DNA of 33,708 nt from NCBI GenBank assembly GCA_937920495.1, contig CALEUQ010000019.1, forward strand, positions 1-33,708, given 5' to 3'. The notes beneath the pieces are model-generated. The model made no database searches. It had not been told where the DNA came from and saw nothing but the letters and a program-made list of their open reading frames with translations. Origin of the DNA: an uncultured bacterium (GTDB lineage Bacteria > Spirochaetota > UBA4802 > UB4802). Of this stretch, positions 23,390-32,327 are shown piece after piece (the first letter of the stretch is position 1; every line of letters begins with the position of its first letter). A program made the translations under genes and the position numbers.

Positions 23390-23584
23390 TTAATGCGTAG
23401 CTGTTTCTTCTGCTTCAAGAAGCAATTCAATATCTTTTTTGTTTAACTTTATTGTGTACGGTTCACCGCACATGGGGCATGTTCCGGTATTAATCCCAAT
23501 TGCAAGTTCATGTATTTTAAGATTTAATTTTGAGCCACATAATAAACAGCTGAAATCGCTGGCACGCATCTGGTGGGGAAGCAT
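23390..23584 (-). CDS. Small zinc-ribbon protein
   Basis: A 64-residue protein starting at 23584, chosen because AGGAGGTGCTTC directly precedes that ATG and an upstream start at 23626 lacks a site. It begins MLPHQMRASDFSCLLCGSKL and has a second pair CPMCGEPY, giving a four-cysteine zinc ribbon (CxxC, about 24 residues, CxxC). The acidic C terminus is helical (KDIELLLEAEETATH). Such small ribbons often bind RNA polymerase, nucleic acid or protein partners. It shares its 3' border with the HIT gene and is divergent from the TPR gene. The role is unknown. Confidence 0.7.
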   Translation of the reverse strand: MLPHQMRASDFSCLLCGSKLNLKIHELAIGINTGTCPMCGEPYTIKLNKKDIELLLEAEETATH

Positions 23585-23683
23585 GAAGCACCTCCTGGTA
23601 AAGCTGTAAGATATTAGAAAATTCACTTGAAATTTATATATTCATTGTCAAGTATTTTACAAAAAAATAAATGAGGTGATACA

Positions 23684-24403
23684 ATGTCAAGATTAAGAAA
23701 AATAAGCCTGACGTTACTGGTTATAAGTAGTATTATTGCTCTGATAATAATTTTTGATGGAGAAATAGTAAAAAAGATTTTTGTGTTAAAATCAGTACGG
23801 GTTGTTACACAAAATGAAATTAAACGCATGGAAGAAGAGCTGTCTGATCTTACATCAAAAAGTACTTCAAATCCAGAGGTAGTAAATAAGATAGGAGTAT
23901 TATATCAAAATTTAGGTGGCAAGTATAATGAAAAAGGTGCATGGGACCCGGCCATAGATGCGTTGCAAAAAGCTTTAGGCTATGGAAGAAATACGCCGCT
24001 TGTCCATTATCAGCTGGCTATAGCGTATGCAAACAGGGGATCGCAGATTGGTAATAAGGATGATATTGATAAGGCACAAATACATTATGAAAAAGCGTTA
24101 CAAATGGATCCCAATTTTACAGAGGCTAAATACGGATTGGCAATCCTTTTATTCTACGAAAAAGAAAACCGTAAAAAAGCTGTGCAACTTATGGAAGAGA
24201 TAACAAAGCAAAAACCAACGTTTTATAGAGCACGGTTTGCACTGGGTAGATTGTATTATGAAAATAAAGATCTGGAAAGGTCATTATCGGTGTATCAGGA
24301 TCTTTATACAGACCTGGAAAAAGTGGATTCGCCTCTGGCACAAGAATATAAGCAGGTGTGTAAAGAGAATATTCAAAGAATAACCACAGAGCTGGCACGG
24401 TAA
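23684..24403 (+). CDS. Membrane-anchored TPR protein
   Basis: A 239-residue protein with GAGGTGATACA before the ATG. An N-terminal membrane anchor (ISLTLLVISSIIALIIIFDG, about 7-26) is followed by an exported helical domain of about four tetratricopeptide repeats. Clear examples are YNEKGAWDPAIDALQKALGY, AQIHYEKALQMDPNFTEAKY and YRARFALGRLYYENKDLERS. TPR domains mediate protein-protein contacts, here on the periplasmic side. It is followed four bases later by dprA, but that pairing has no evident shared function. Partner unknown. Confidence 0.8.
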   Translation: MSRLRKISLTLLVISSIIALIIIFDGEIVKKIFVLKSVRVVTQNEIKRMEEELSDLTSKSTSNPEVVNKIGVLYQNLGGKYNEKGAWDPAIDALQKALGYGRNTPLVHYQLAIAYANRGSQIGNKDDIDKAQIHYEKALQMDPNFTEAKYGLAILLFYEKENRKKAVQLMEEITKQKPTFYRARFALGRLYYENKDLERSLSVYQDLYTDLEKVDSPLAQEYKQVCKENIQRITTELAR

Positions 24404-24407
24404 CTGT

Positions 24408-25496
24408 ATGGACACAAAAAAATATGCTGTAGCATTGTCATTGATGAGTTCCGGTCTATGGCAATTGTATGCTAACAATAATCCGGAAACAATTTATCAT
24501 GAATTTGTATCAGAAGAGGACAGGAAAGTTCAGGAATATTATTCTACATGGTATCGTAAAACTCCACTTGAGGAGGCAGACAAAATTATTGATGTATGCA
24601 ATACAATGAATGTAAAAATGATCTCATACTGGGATAATGAGTATCCGGCTTTATTGAAGGAAATTGCCTATCCACCTGCTGTGCTTTATATACGCGGTAA
24701 CCTGCCGCAAAAAATGTGTATTGCAATTGTTGGTACCAGGAATGATGACCTACAGTCTGCATCAATTGCTGAAAAGCTATCGGGTAATATTGCTCAATGT
24801 GATGTTGCTATTGTTAGTGGACTGGCAATAGGAATTGACAGGAAAGCGCATATAGGAGCATTAAAAGTTGGCGGTTCAACCATTGGAGTTATGGCAAATG
24901 GTATTGACATGTTGTATCCCGCACGCAACCGTGATGTGTATACTGATATTATTAATTCTGGCAACGGGTGTGTGCTATCAGAGTATCCTCCAAAAGTGCG
25001 TATAAGTAAATGGACATTTGTGCGCAGGAACAGAATTGTCAGCGGATTATCTAAAGGGGTGATTGTTATTAAGGCCGGTGAAAAAAGTGGAGCGCTCATC
25101 ACTGCTCAGTATGCGCTTGAACAGAACAGGGAATTATTTGTATGCCCGGGACATTCTTTTGATGAAGGTTATAAAGGGTGCTATAAGCTGTTAAAAGAAG
25201 GTGCTCATCCTGTTTTTAATGAGCAGGATATCTTTGAGGTTCTTAACGTTGGCAGAGTATTCAGGCAGCCAACATTATTTGAAGGCATACAAAATAAGGA
25301 GTTAATTATAAATACTAACATTGCCGCTTATGAGGATGATGATATTGTTAAAACACTAAAAAATGGTTCAATGGATATTGATTCCCTTATACGAGCAGTG
25401 GGTAAAAGCAGTGGGGAAGTTCTTGAAAAATTGACCACAATGGAATTGGAAGGTGTTATAGTGCGTATGGGAAACGTCATATCACTCAATAAATAA
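24408..25496 (+). CDS. dprA: DNA-processing protein DprA (Smf)
   Basis: A 362-residue protein that loads RecA on incoming single-stranded DNA during natural transformation. The central Rossmann-like domain has IAIVGTRNDDLQSASIAEKL, then SGLAIGIDRKAHIGALKVGG, GVMANGIDMLYPARNRDV, EYPPKVRISKWTFVRRNRIV and GEKSGALITAQYALEQNREL, all family signatures. An N-terminal helical SAM-like part precedes it. The C-terminal winged-helix (about 300-362, DDIVKTLKNGSMDIDSLIRA) is present. Many bacteria keep dprA next to topA, as here with one gene between. Its presence makes natural DNA uptake plausible but does not prove it. Confidence 0.92.
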   Translation: MDTKKYAVALSLMSSGLWQLYANNNPETIYHEFVSEEDRKVQEYYSTWYRKTPLEEADKIIDVCNTMNVKMISYWDNEYPALLKEIAYPPAVLYIRGNLPQKMCIAIVGTRNDDLQSASIAEKLSGNIAQCDVAIVSGLAIGIDRKAHIGALKVGGSTIGVMANGIDMLYPARNRDVYTDIINSGNGCVLSEYPPKVRISKWTFVRRNRIVSGLSKGVIVIKAGEKSGALITAQYALEQNRELFVCPGHSFDEGYKGCYKLLKEGAHPVFNEQDIFEVLNVGRVFRQPTLFEGIQNKELIINTNIAAYEDDDIVKTLKNGSMDIDSLIRAVGKSSGEVLEKLTTMELEGVIVRMGNVISLNK

Positions 25497-25504
25497 AGGT
25501 TGTT

Positions 25505-26116
25505 ATGATAATTAAAAGAGTGCTTATCATTTTGTTTGCTGTAGTATGGGCTGTAAGCTTTATACAGATTTTTTCTGTGCCACCATATATTGGCGATATA
25601 TTTGCTATATACAAATCGGGCTATTTTAAAGAACTAGAAAGAAACATGTATGTTATAACCGATAGTTTTCTGCAAATTAAAACAATGTCAAAAGCAGAGT
25701 ATGCCTGGATATATCTTAATGATGTACGCACACGTTTTAATATAAAGATTGATGTATATGATGCACAGGGCAATCTTGTAAAAGCACCGGGTATCGTGGA
25801 AATGGGTAACAATAGTGCTGTTATTAATATGTGTAGTGATATAAATCCCCAGCCACAATTTACTGTAACAGGCAGGCTGTATAATGGCATAATACCGGTA
25901 TATCGAAAATCCGAATGTAATTTTTGTCATCAACCTTTGCATAAACCATTGATAGGCGTTATAACCTACTCAATACCATTTGATGGGTATATTTACTATA
26001 CTTCAGAACGAATAATACTGTTTACTATTATAACGTTTGCTATCAGCATTGTACTATTTGTTGTTATCCGATGGAATCCATATAAGGATATAGATGAACT
26101 GTTTGACAAAAAATAA
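25505..26116 (+). CDS. Membrane protein with a single periplasmic c-type haem site
   Basis: A 203-residue protein with an N-terminal membrane helix (about 4-24, KRVLIILFAVVWAVSFIQIF) and a second one at about 167-188. Between them lies a periplasmic domain with one haem motif C138-NF-C141-H142 just before the second helix. Another cysteine is C110. The organisation resembles DUF3365/Tll0287-like haem sensor domains found on signalling proteins, but no output domain follows the second helix; only a short basic-acidic tail remains. AAAGG precedes the ATG. It sits between dprA and topA without obvious connection. A redox or gas sensor, or a small electron carrier, is possible. Confidence 0.7.
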   Translation: MIIKRVLIILFAVVWAVSFIQIFSVPPYIGDIFAIYKSGYFKELERNMYVITDSFLQIKTMSKAEYAWIYLNDVRTRFNIKIDVYDAQGNLVKAPGIVEMGNNSAVINMCSDINPQPQFTVTGRLYNGIIPVYRKSECNFCHQPLHKPLIGVITYSIPFDGYIYYTSERIILFTIITFAISIVLFVVIRWNPYKDIDELFDKK

Positions 26117-26242
26117 AAGTATGCGTTATGTACTGAATATTTTTGCTAACTGAGGTGGCTAAAGTATACCATGTATATTGTATATATTTCTGAAGAATTA
26201 CCAGATACTATCGCTTAAAAATTACAAAATAAGGAAGTAGAT

Positions 26243-28345
26243 ATGGCTGAACATAAGAAAACTCTGGTGATTGTTGAGTCGCCCACTAAGGCCAAGACAA
26301 TTAATAAATATCTTGGTAAAGATTATATAATTGCTTCATCTATGGGGCATGTGATTGATTTGCCTAAATCACGTTTAGCTGTTGATGTAAATAATGATTT
26401 TAAACCGGAGTATATCCCTATACGTGGAAAAGCAAAAATCATAAACGATTTAAAAAAGAAAGCTTTAGAAGCAAAAAATGTTCTACTTGCAACTGACCCT
26501 GACCGAGAAGGTGAAGCAATATCATGGCATCTTTCCAATGTTTTAAAAGAAAAAAATCCAAATATCAAGCGCATTGAGTTTCATGAAATAACCGAAGAGG
26601 CAATTAAAGAGGCTGTTGCAAAAGCCCGTGATATTAATATGGATCTGGTGAATGCACAGCAGGCGCGGCGTATCTTGGACAGGATTGTGGGTTACTATTT
26701 GAGCCCAATATTGTGGAAGAAGGTTAAGAAGGGCCTGTCAGCTGGAAGGGTTCAGTCCGTTGCGTTACGGGTTATCTGCGAACGTGAGAAAGAGATTGAA
26801 AGTTTTATCCCGCAAGAGTACTGGACGCTTGATGCCATGTTTGAACATAATAAACAGGAGTTCTCTGCATCGCTTGTTTCAGAGAATGGGAACAAAATTG
26901 AATTAAAAACAAAGGATGACGTTGAAAGGGTATTAAAGCGAATAGAAGGGAAACCGTTTATCGTACGCATTGTTGAACAAAAAGAAAGACGCAGAAAACC
27001 CCAGGCTCCCTACATTACAAGTAAGTTACAGCAAGATGCAGCACGGCGGCTGGGATTTTCCACAAGTAAAACCATGATGGTGGCACAGCAATTATATGAA
27101 GGTGTTAGATTGTCAGCCGAAGGGCAGGTTGGCTTGATTACCTATATGCGTACAGATTCAACTCGTGTGGCTCCGGCGGCATTGGCTTCAGTGAGGGAAT
27201 ATCTTGGTAAAAATTTTTCCAGTGAATATATACCGGAAACACCAAATGTATATGCAAATAAGAAGGGAGCACAGGATGCGCACGAAGCAATACGGCCAAC
27301 CAATGTATTCAGAACTCCCGAATCAATAAAGGATGATTTAACACCTGAACAGTATAAATTGTATTCTTTAATATGGAAGCGGTTTGTTTCATCGCAGATG
27401 ACTCCAGAAGTTTCACAGGTGGTGACAGTTATCATGACTGTTGATAATTTTGAATTCAGGGCAACAGGCAGCAGGGTGCTATTTAACGGATTTACCGCAA
27501 TAGAAAAAGAAGAAAGTGCTGAAAAGAAAATATTGCCTCCACTGGAAGTTGGTCAGGTTCTTGTTCCAAAATCATTTGACCCGCAGCAGCATTTTACTTC
27601 ACCGCCTCCACGGTATAACGAGGCATCGCTGGTAAAATTTTTAGAAGAATCGGGCATTGGCAGGCCTTCAACGTATGCACCAACCATAAATACGCTTTTT
27701 AAGCGATATTATGTGGTAAAGCGTGGCAAACAGCTGGTGCCCACCGTACTAGGAAGGCTGGTGAATGATATTATCATTTCGTATTTTGAATCTCTGATAA
27801 ATATTGATTTTACAGCACAGATGGAAGAAAAATTGGATTCAATTGAAGAAGCGCACAATGATTGGGTAAGTATGATTAAAGAATTTTACGAACCCTTTAA
27901 GTTGACAGTTCATCACGCCGAAGAACATATTGAGGATATGAAAAATATACTGGATGAAGAAACTGATCTTGTGTGCGAAAAATGCGGCAGCAAGATGGTA
28001 AAGCGTTTGGGCAAATATGGATTTTTTCTGGCGTGTTCCGCATTTCCAAAATGTACAAATGCAAAACCACTGCCGCTGGGTAAGTGTCCTAAATGTGGTG
28101 GTGATGTAATTAAACGTACATCAAAACGGCGTGGTGCATTTTACGCATGCAACAGATATCCTGAATGTGATTTTGCCACACGCGAAGAAGCTTCGGAACA
28201 TTCATGCCCCAAATGCGGCAGCTTGCTTTTTGTACGAAAGATAAAGAAAAAAGGTGAAATGCTCGTGTGTTTGAATGAACAATGCGGCTATACAGTAACA
28301 CTGCTTGATGACGATAGAGTGGATAAAGAGGCATCAGTAAGCTGA
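26243..28345 (+). CDS. topA: DNA topoisomerase I
   Basis: A 700-residue type IA topoisomerase that relaxes negative supercoils. The Toprim domain opens with VIVESPTKAKTINKYLG and has ATDPDREGEAISWHL. The active-site tyrosine is Y301 in LITYMRTDSTR. The C terminus carries three four-cysteine zinc ribbons (CEKCG..CSAFPKC, CPKCG..CNRYPEC and CPKCG..CLNEQC), the usual number for the shorter bacterial form. AAGGA precedes the ATG at 26243. The gene is followed by xerC with a five-base gap, then hslV and hslU. This order is seen in several bacterial phyla. Confidence 0.96.
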   Translation: MAEHKKTLVIVESPTKAKTINKYLGKDYIIASSMGHVIDLPKSRLAVDVNNDFKPEYIPIRGKAKIINDLKKKALEAKNVLLATDPDREGEAISWHLSNVLKEKNPNIKRIEFHEITEEAIKEAVAKARDINMDLVNAQQARRILDRIVGYYLSPILWKKVKKGLSAGRVQSVALRVICEREKEIESFIPQEYWTLDAMFEHNKQEFSASLVSENGNKIELKTKDDVERVLKRIEGKPFIVRIVEQKERRRKPQAPYITSKLQQDAARRLGFSTSKTMMVAQQLYEGVRLSAEGQVGLITYMRTDSTRVAPAALASVREYLGKNFSSEYIPETPNVYANKKGAQDAHEAIRPTNVFRTPESIKDDLTPEQYKLYSLIWKRFVSSQMTPEVSQVVTVIMTVDNFEFRATGSRVLFNGFTAIEKEESAEKKILPPLEVGQVLVPKSFDPQQHFTSPPPRYNEASLVKFLEESGIGRPSTYAPTINTLFKRYYVVKRGKQLVPTVLGRLVNDIIISYFESLINIDFTAQMEEKLDSIEEAHNDWVSMIKEFYEPFKLTVHHAEEHIEDMKNILDEETDLVCEKCGSKMVKRLGKYGFFLACSAFPKCTNAKPLPLGKCPKCGGDVIKRTSKRRGAFYACNRYPECDFATREEASEHSCPKCGSLLFVRKIKKKGEMLVCLNEQCGYTVTLLDDDRVDKEASVS

Positions 28346-28350
28346 TAGTT

Positions 28351-29259
28351 ATGGATCACTATATAGATAAATTCATGCAATACCTCATTGCCGAAAAGAA
28401 TGCTTCACCTCTTACTGTAGAGTCATATAGCAAGGACCTGAATCAATTCATGGATTTTTTATACCAGGCATGTGATCCTGAAACAGTAACTATCGCCACT
28501 ATTACAACAGACCATATACGCGATTTTATTGATTATTGCTTTGAAAAGGGAAATGAGCTGTCAACTATAGAACGAAAAGTTGCAACATTAAAATCTTTTT
28601 TTAAATATTTAGAATTCCATAACTATATAGACAATAATCCTGCTGGCGATATACACTATTCAAAACAGAAAAATTCTTTGCCAGTGTTTTTAACTTTTGA
28701 CCAGATACAAACATTGCTTTCATTTGAGTGCAAAAGTTTTGGTGACTATCGCGACAAAGCACTGCTTGAAGTGTTTTATTCCACCGGTGCACGAGTCTCG
28801 GAGATAGCGCAGGCTAATGTTGATGATTGCGATGTTGTTTCTGGAAGATTAAAAGTGCTGGGCAAGGGCTCAAAAGAAAGAATTGTGTTTTTGCATACAA
28901 CTGCAATTACAGCTTTACAGAAATATCTAGATGAACGCAAAAATAGGTTTAATACTATAACACAGCCATTGTTTGTAAATAATAATGGCAAACGATTGAC
29001 AACACGAGGTATTTTTTTTATTATTGATAAAAGAGCTACTATGGCGGGGTTATGGAAATCGGTTACACCGCATGTGTTGCGCCATAGCTTTGCAACAGAA
29101 TTACTCAACAGGGGTGCGGATATAAGAGCTGTGCAGGACATGTTAGGGCATGAGAGTATTTCTACAACACAGAAATATACTCACACCACAACAGAGCGCT
29201 TGAAGGCATTGTATCAGAAATATCACCCCCATGCACACAGGAGACATGACAATGAATAA
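28351..29259 (+). CDS. xerC: Tyrosine recombinase XerC/XerD-like
   Basis: A 302-residue site-specific recombinase that resolves chromosome dimers at dif. The N-terminal SAM-like DNA-binding domain (about 1-105) contains MQYLIAEKNASPLTVESYSK. The catalytic residues are all present: R148 (STGARVSEI), K172 (GKGSKERIVFL), H241 and R244 (PHVLRHSFATELLNRGADIR), H267 (MLGHESISTTQ) and the nucleophile Y276 (KYTH). The position between topA and hslV is typical of XerC (CodV). The stop overlaps hslV by eight bases. No dif site was recognised in the window. Confidence 0.93.
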   Translation: MDHYIDKFMQYLIAEKNASPLTVESYSKDLNQFMDFLYQACDPETVTIATITTDHIRDFIDYCFEKGNELSTIERKVATLKSFFKYLEFHNYIDNNPAGDIHYSKQKNSLPVFLTFDQIQTLLSFECKSFGDYRDKALLEVFYSTGARVSEIAQANVDDCDVVSGRLKVLGKGSKERIVFLHTTAITALQKYLDERKNRFNTITQPLFVNNNGKRLTTRGIFFIIDKRATMAGLWKSVTPHVLRHSFATELLNRGADIRAVQDMLGHESISTTQKYTHTTTERLKALYQKYHPHAHRRHDNE

Positions 29260-29800
29260 TACAATGATGCGTGGCACTACAGTGCTTGCAATTAAAATGG
29301 ATAACACCATTGCTATGGGATGTGACGGGCAGGTGACATTGGGTGATACGGTAATAAAAAGTAAAGCGGTAAAATTAAGAAAAGTGTATAATGATAAAAT
29401 CCTTACAGGTTTTGCCGGTTCAGTGGCAGATGCTCTGACCCTGTTTGAACGCTTAGAGCAAAAGTTAGAATCATATTCCGGCAATATCCCGCGAAGTGTG
29501 GTGGAGCTTGCCCGTGATTGGCGTATGGATAGGGCATTGCGCAGGCTGGAAGCAGTGCTTATTGTGGGCGACCCTCAACATCTGTATTTAATTAGCGGCA
29601 ACGGCGAAATCATTGAACCTGATGATGGTATTGTTGGTATTGGCTCAGGCGGTAGCTATGCGCTGGCTGCGGCACGGGCGCTGGTACGTAATACCTCGTT
29701 ACACGCATACGACATTGTGAAACAATCATTGCTTATTGCATCAGAGATATGCATTTATTCTAACAGCAACATAATAATTGAGGAGATCAAAGCACAATGA
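29252..29800 (+). CDS. hslV: ATP-dependent protease subunit HslV
   Basis: A 182-codon proteasome-like peptidase subunit. The start at 29252 is chosen because AGGAG at 29239-29243 gives a spacing of eight bases; starts at 29231 and 29246 fit less well. The sequence [20 protein letters not shown] suggests a short propeptide removed to expose the catalytic threonine in GTTVLA. Further family marks are [20 protein letters not shown] and [17 protein letters not shown], and [16 protein letters not shown] near the C terminus. HslV forms a double hexameric ring capped by the HslU unfoldase. Its stop overlaps the hslU start (ATGA). Confidence 0.93.
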   Translation: MNNTMMRGTTVLAIKMDNTIAMGCDGQVTLGDTVIKSKAVKLRKVYNDKILTGFAGSVADALTLFERLEQKLESYSGNIPRSVVELARDWRMDRALRRLEAVLIVGDPQHLYLISGNGEIIEPDDGIVGIGSGGSYALAAARALVRNTSLHAYDIVKQSLLIASEICIYSNSNIIIEEIKAQ

Positions 29801-31206
29801 GTGATTTACAAATACAGTTTACTGAGGATAGCGACCTTACACCACGGCAGATAGTCAGTGAACTGGACAAATATATTATTGGTCAAAAGGATGCAAAAAA
29901 ATGTGTAGCGATAGCTCTCAGGAACAGAAGCCGCAGGAAGAAGTTAGACCCTGAACTGCAGGAAGAGATTGCGCCTAAGAATATCATCATGATAGGGCCC
30001 ACCGGCGTTGGTAAAACAGAAATTGCACGGCGATTATCCAGGCTTGTGAATGCACCATTTATCAAAGTTGAGATAACCAAATATACCGAAGTGGGATATG
30101 TGGGCAGGGATGTTGAATCCATGATACGTGATTTAACTTCGATTGCTGTGAATATGGTAAAAAAAGAATACGGCGCACAGGTTGAAGAAAAAGCGTTGAA
30201 GAATGCGTATGATAAAATTGTAGATATAATAATGCCTAAAAAAGGTTTTGAATTTGATGAACGCATTTCAGGTTTTCATACCGAGAAAGAGTCAATATTT
30301 GAGTCTGATACATTCCATGAACAGATGCGTACACAATATCTGGAAGATTTAAAGAATGGTAAACTGGATGATCTGGAGATAGAATACGAAGCTGAAGCTC
30401 CCAATGTGATACCGGTGATGTCAATAATGGGCGGATCAGGTTTTGATGACATTGATCTGCAGATACAATCAATGCTGGGTGATTTAATGCCTAAAAAATC
30501 CAGGCGCAAAAAAAGTACAGTAAAAGATGCATTGCGAATATTTATTGCAGAAGAAACAGAAAAGCTTATAGATATGGAAAAAGTAACCAATGAAGCAATA
30601 CGGCGAGTAGAGGATATGGGCATAGTATTCATTGATGAGATAGATAAAATAGCCGGTGCCGAGTCAAAAACCGGACCGGATGTATCACGCCAGGGTGTGC
30701 AACGGGATTTATTGCCAATTGTTGAAGGCACAACAGTAAATACAAAATATGGTCCTGTAAAAACCAATCATATTTTATTCATTGCTGCTGGTGCATTCAA
30801 TATTTCCAAACCTTCGGATCTTATACCTGAACTGCAGGGCCGCTTTCCAATACGGGTGGAGTTATCATCATTAACCGAGGATGACTTCAAGAAAATTCTG
30901 ACTGTGCCAAAAAATTCACTTACGCTTCAATACAAGGAGCTACTTAAAACCGAAGGTGTTACTCTTGAGTTTACCGATGATGGTATTGCCGAAATAGCAA
31001 AGACCGCTCAGTTGCTTAATGAGGAGCATGAAAATATAGGTGCACGCAGGCTGCACACAATTCTTGAAAAGCTACTTGAAGACATACTCTTTGATGCTCC
31101 AGATTTAGATGAGGCGCACAAAAACTTTGTTATCAATGCCGAATTTGTAAAAGCTAAGTTAGGACCCACAATTAAAAATAAGGATCTGTCACGGTATATA
31201 TTGTAA
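29797..31206 (+). CDS. hslU: ATP-dependent protease ATPase subunit HslU
   Basis: A 469-residue AAA+ unfoldase that recognises and feeds substrates to HslV. Walker A is GPTGVGKT (67-74). Walker B/DE is [10 protein letters not shown] with D280-E281. The family I-domain lies between them (about 110-250), and here includes an acidic, variable stretch ([12 protein letters not shown]). The sensor region [12 protein letters not shown] and the C-terminal [20 protein letters not shown] are typical. The end RYIL (hydrophobic last residues) matches the tail that inserts in HslV. The ATG overlaps the hslV stop by four bases, so the two subunits are coupled. It is the last gene of the topA operon. Confidence 0.95.
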   Translation: MSDLQIQFTEDSDLTPRQIVSELDKYIIGQKDAKKCVAIALRNRSRRKKLDPELQEEIAPKNIIMIGPTGVGKTEIARRLSRLVNAPFIKVEITKYTEVGYVGRDVESMIRDLTSIAVNMVKKEYGAQVEEKALKNAYDKIVDIIMPKKGFEFDERISGFHTEKESIFESDTFHEQMRTQYLEDLKNGKLDDLEIEYEAEAPNVIPVMSIMGGSGFDDIDLQIQSMLGDLMPKKSRRKKSTVKDALRIFIAEETEKLIDMEKVTNEAIRRVEDMGIVFIDEIDKIAGAESKTGPDVSRQGVQRDLLPIVEGTTVNTKYGPVKTNHILFIAAGAFNISKPSDLIPELQGRFPIRVELSSLTEDDFKKILTVPKNSLTLQYKELLKTEGVTLEFTDDGIAEIAKTAQLLNEEHENIGARRLHTILEKLLEDILFDAPDLDEAHKNFVINAEFVKAKLGPTIKNKDLSRYIL

Positions 31207-31574
31207 GGTTACACTGTATTTATTTTGTTTATAGTACAATATATGGTACTGCATGTCCATAGAAGCCTTTTAAATTATTAATCATTACATTGGAATTAAC
31301 ATCCCCATATTTTTACAAATTTTGTATAATTTTTACCAAATTCGGAATGAGCAAAAATATTATTGACAAATAACTTGAATATGTTATCATAAAAAATAAA
31401 TAAAAGGATACACACAAGAGGTTTGCCTTGAACCCCATTGAGTGCTTTCAATTCATAAATATCACCATTAAATGTAGTAGCAAAAATCACACATTGTATA
31501 AAAAAATCTTAGGTGGGACATTATATGTCCCTGTTGGGGTGTTACATTATTAAAAAATTACAGGAGTTTTGGAT
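31207..31574 (+). other. Gene-free stretch before the CRISPR-Cas operon
   Basis: About 370 bases of A+T-rich sequence between hslU and cas6. I see no CRISPR repeats, no terminator with a clear T-run and no convincing gene. A 64-codon minus-strand ORF (31296-31490) has no ribosome site. Its start resembles ordinary protein sequence (MIFATTFNGDIYELKALNG), so a decayed gene is possible. It contains a good promoter, listed separately. Confidence 0.5.
31363..31390 (+). promoter_or_regulatory. Likely sigma-70 promoter of the cas operon
   Basis: TTGACA (31363-31368), a 16-base spacer and TATCAT (31385-31390) lie 185 bases before the cas6 ATG, on the plus strand. The -35 box is perfect, the -10 matches four of six. 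There is no other equally good match in the gap, and cas6 is the first gene of the run of overlapping genes. Confidence 0.5.
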
Positions 31575-32327
31575 ATGAGGTTTGCTACGTTTTTAGAGTT
31601 TGAACAACAGGAAACGTACCTTCCGCCCTGGTACCGGATAGCGTTTGCTTCAATGTTGAAAGAGGCGTTGAAAAAAGGAAACACAGATCTTTATAATTAT
31701 TATTACAGCAATGATAAGAAAAATATACCCAAGCCCTTTACCTTTGCCGTCAAGCTCAATGTAAAACAAACGTTAAATGACATGCCGCATAAGCTTGTGG
31801 TGGAAAAATATGCTACGCTTTATGTATCAAGCAATTCGTATGAGTTTATCATCGCGTTATATAATGGATTGCATACTTTGCAACAATATAATATATATGG
31901 TGCTCCTATTTCTGTTATCAGGTTTTCTATGCTTCCCAAACGTGAGTGCAGTACCAAAGAGGTGTTTTCAATATTTTCGCCAATAGTTGTGCGCCGGGTT
32001 TCTGATGATCGACGTGGTATTGGATATGCGCAGGTCAATGATGCCGATTATGTTCAAATGCTTAAGTACAGCATTATAAGCCAGTGTAAATTTTTGGGCG
32101 ATAGTTACCGTGTAAATCACGAAGATATTGTAATAAATACTAATGCAGCGTTCCCGGTGAAGATACCCCACTATAACAAGAAAAATCCTGATAAACCAGA
32201 AGTTATTGTAGCAACCGACGGAACAATAGAGATTGAAGCACCACAGGAAGTGATGCAGCTACTCTACGACAACGGCATAGGCGCACGCCGTAGCCAGGGA
32301 TTTGGCATGCTGGAGGTGGGAAGGTGA
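31575..32327 (+). CDS. cas6: CRISPR-associated endoribonuclease Cas6
   Basis: A 250-residue protein that cuts CRISPR precursor RNA in the repeat. The ATG at 31575 is chosen because AGGAG lies eight bases before it (the frame also has an earlier TTG). The N-terminal ferredoxin-like half includes FATFLEFEQQETYLPPWYRI and IPKPFTFAVKLN. The C-terminal glycine-rich loop GIGARRSQGFGMLEVGR is the Cas6 hallmark. Several histidines and lysines could serve as catalytic residues. No CRISPR array is in view, so it must lie beyond the right edge or elsewhere. It leads an operon of overlapping genes; its stop overlaps the next start by four bases. Confidence 0.9.
   Translation: MRFATFLEFEQQETYLPPWYRIAFASMLKEALKKGNTDLYNYYYSNDKKNIPKPFTFAVKLNVKQTLNDMPHKLVVEKYATLYVSSNSYEFIIALYNGLHTLQQYNIYGAPISVIRFSMLPKRECSTKEVFSIFSPIVVRRVSDDRRGIGYAQVNDADYVQMLKYSIISQCKFLGDSYRVNHEDIVINTNAAFPVKIPHYNKKNPDKPEVIVATDGTIEIEAPQEVMQLLYDNGIGARRSQGFGMLEVGR
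32096..32106 (+). repeat. Copy of the dispersed 11-mer GGGCGATAGTT
   Basis: A perfect plus-strand copy inside cas6, where it encodes part of LGDSY. Confidence 0.7.

Noticed and set aside
31296..31490. 64-codon ORF on the minus strand before cas6
   Set aside because: No ribosome site and no recognisable domain; it lies in the leader of the cas operon. Possible relic only.
31207..31574. CRISPR array expected next to cas6
   Set aside because: No direct repeats of 25-40 bases with regular spacing are present here or elsewhere in the window.
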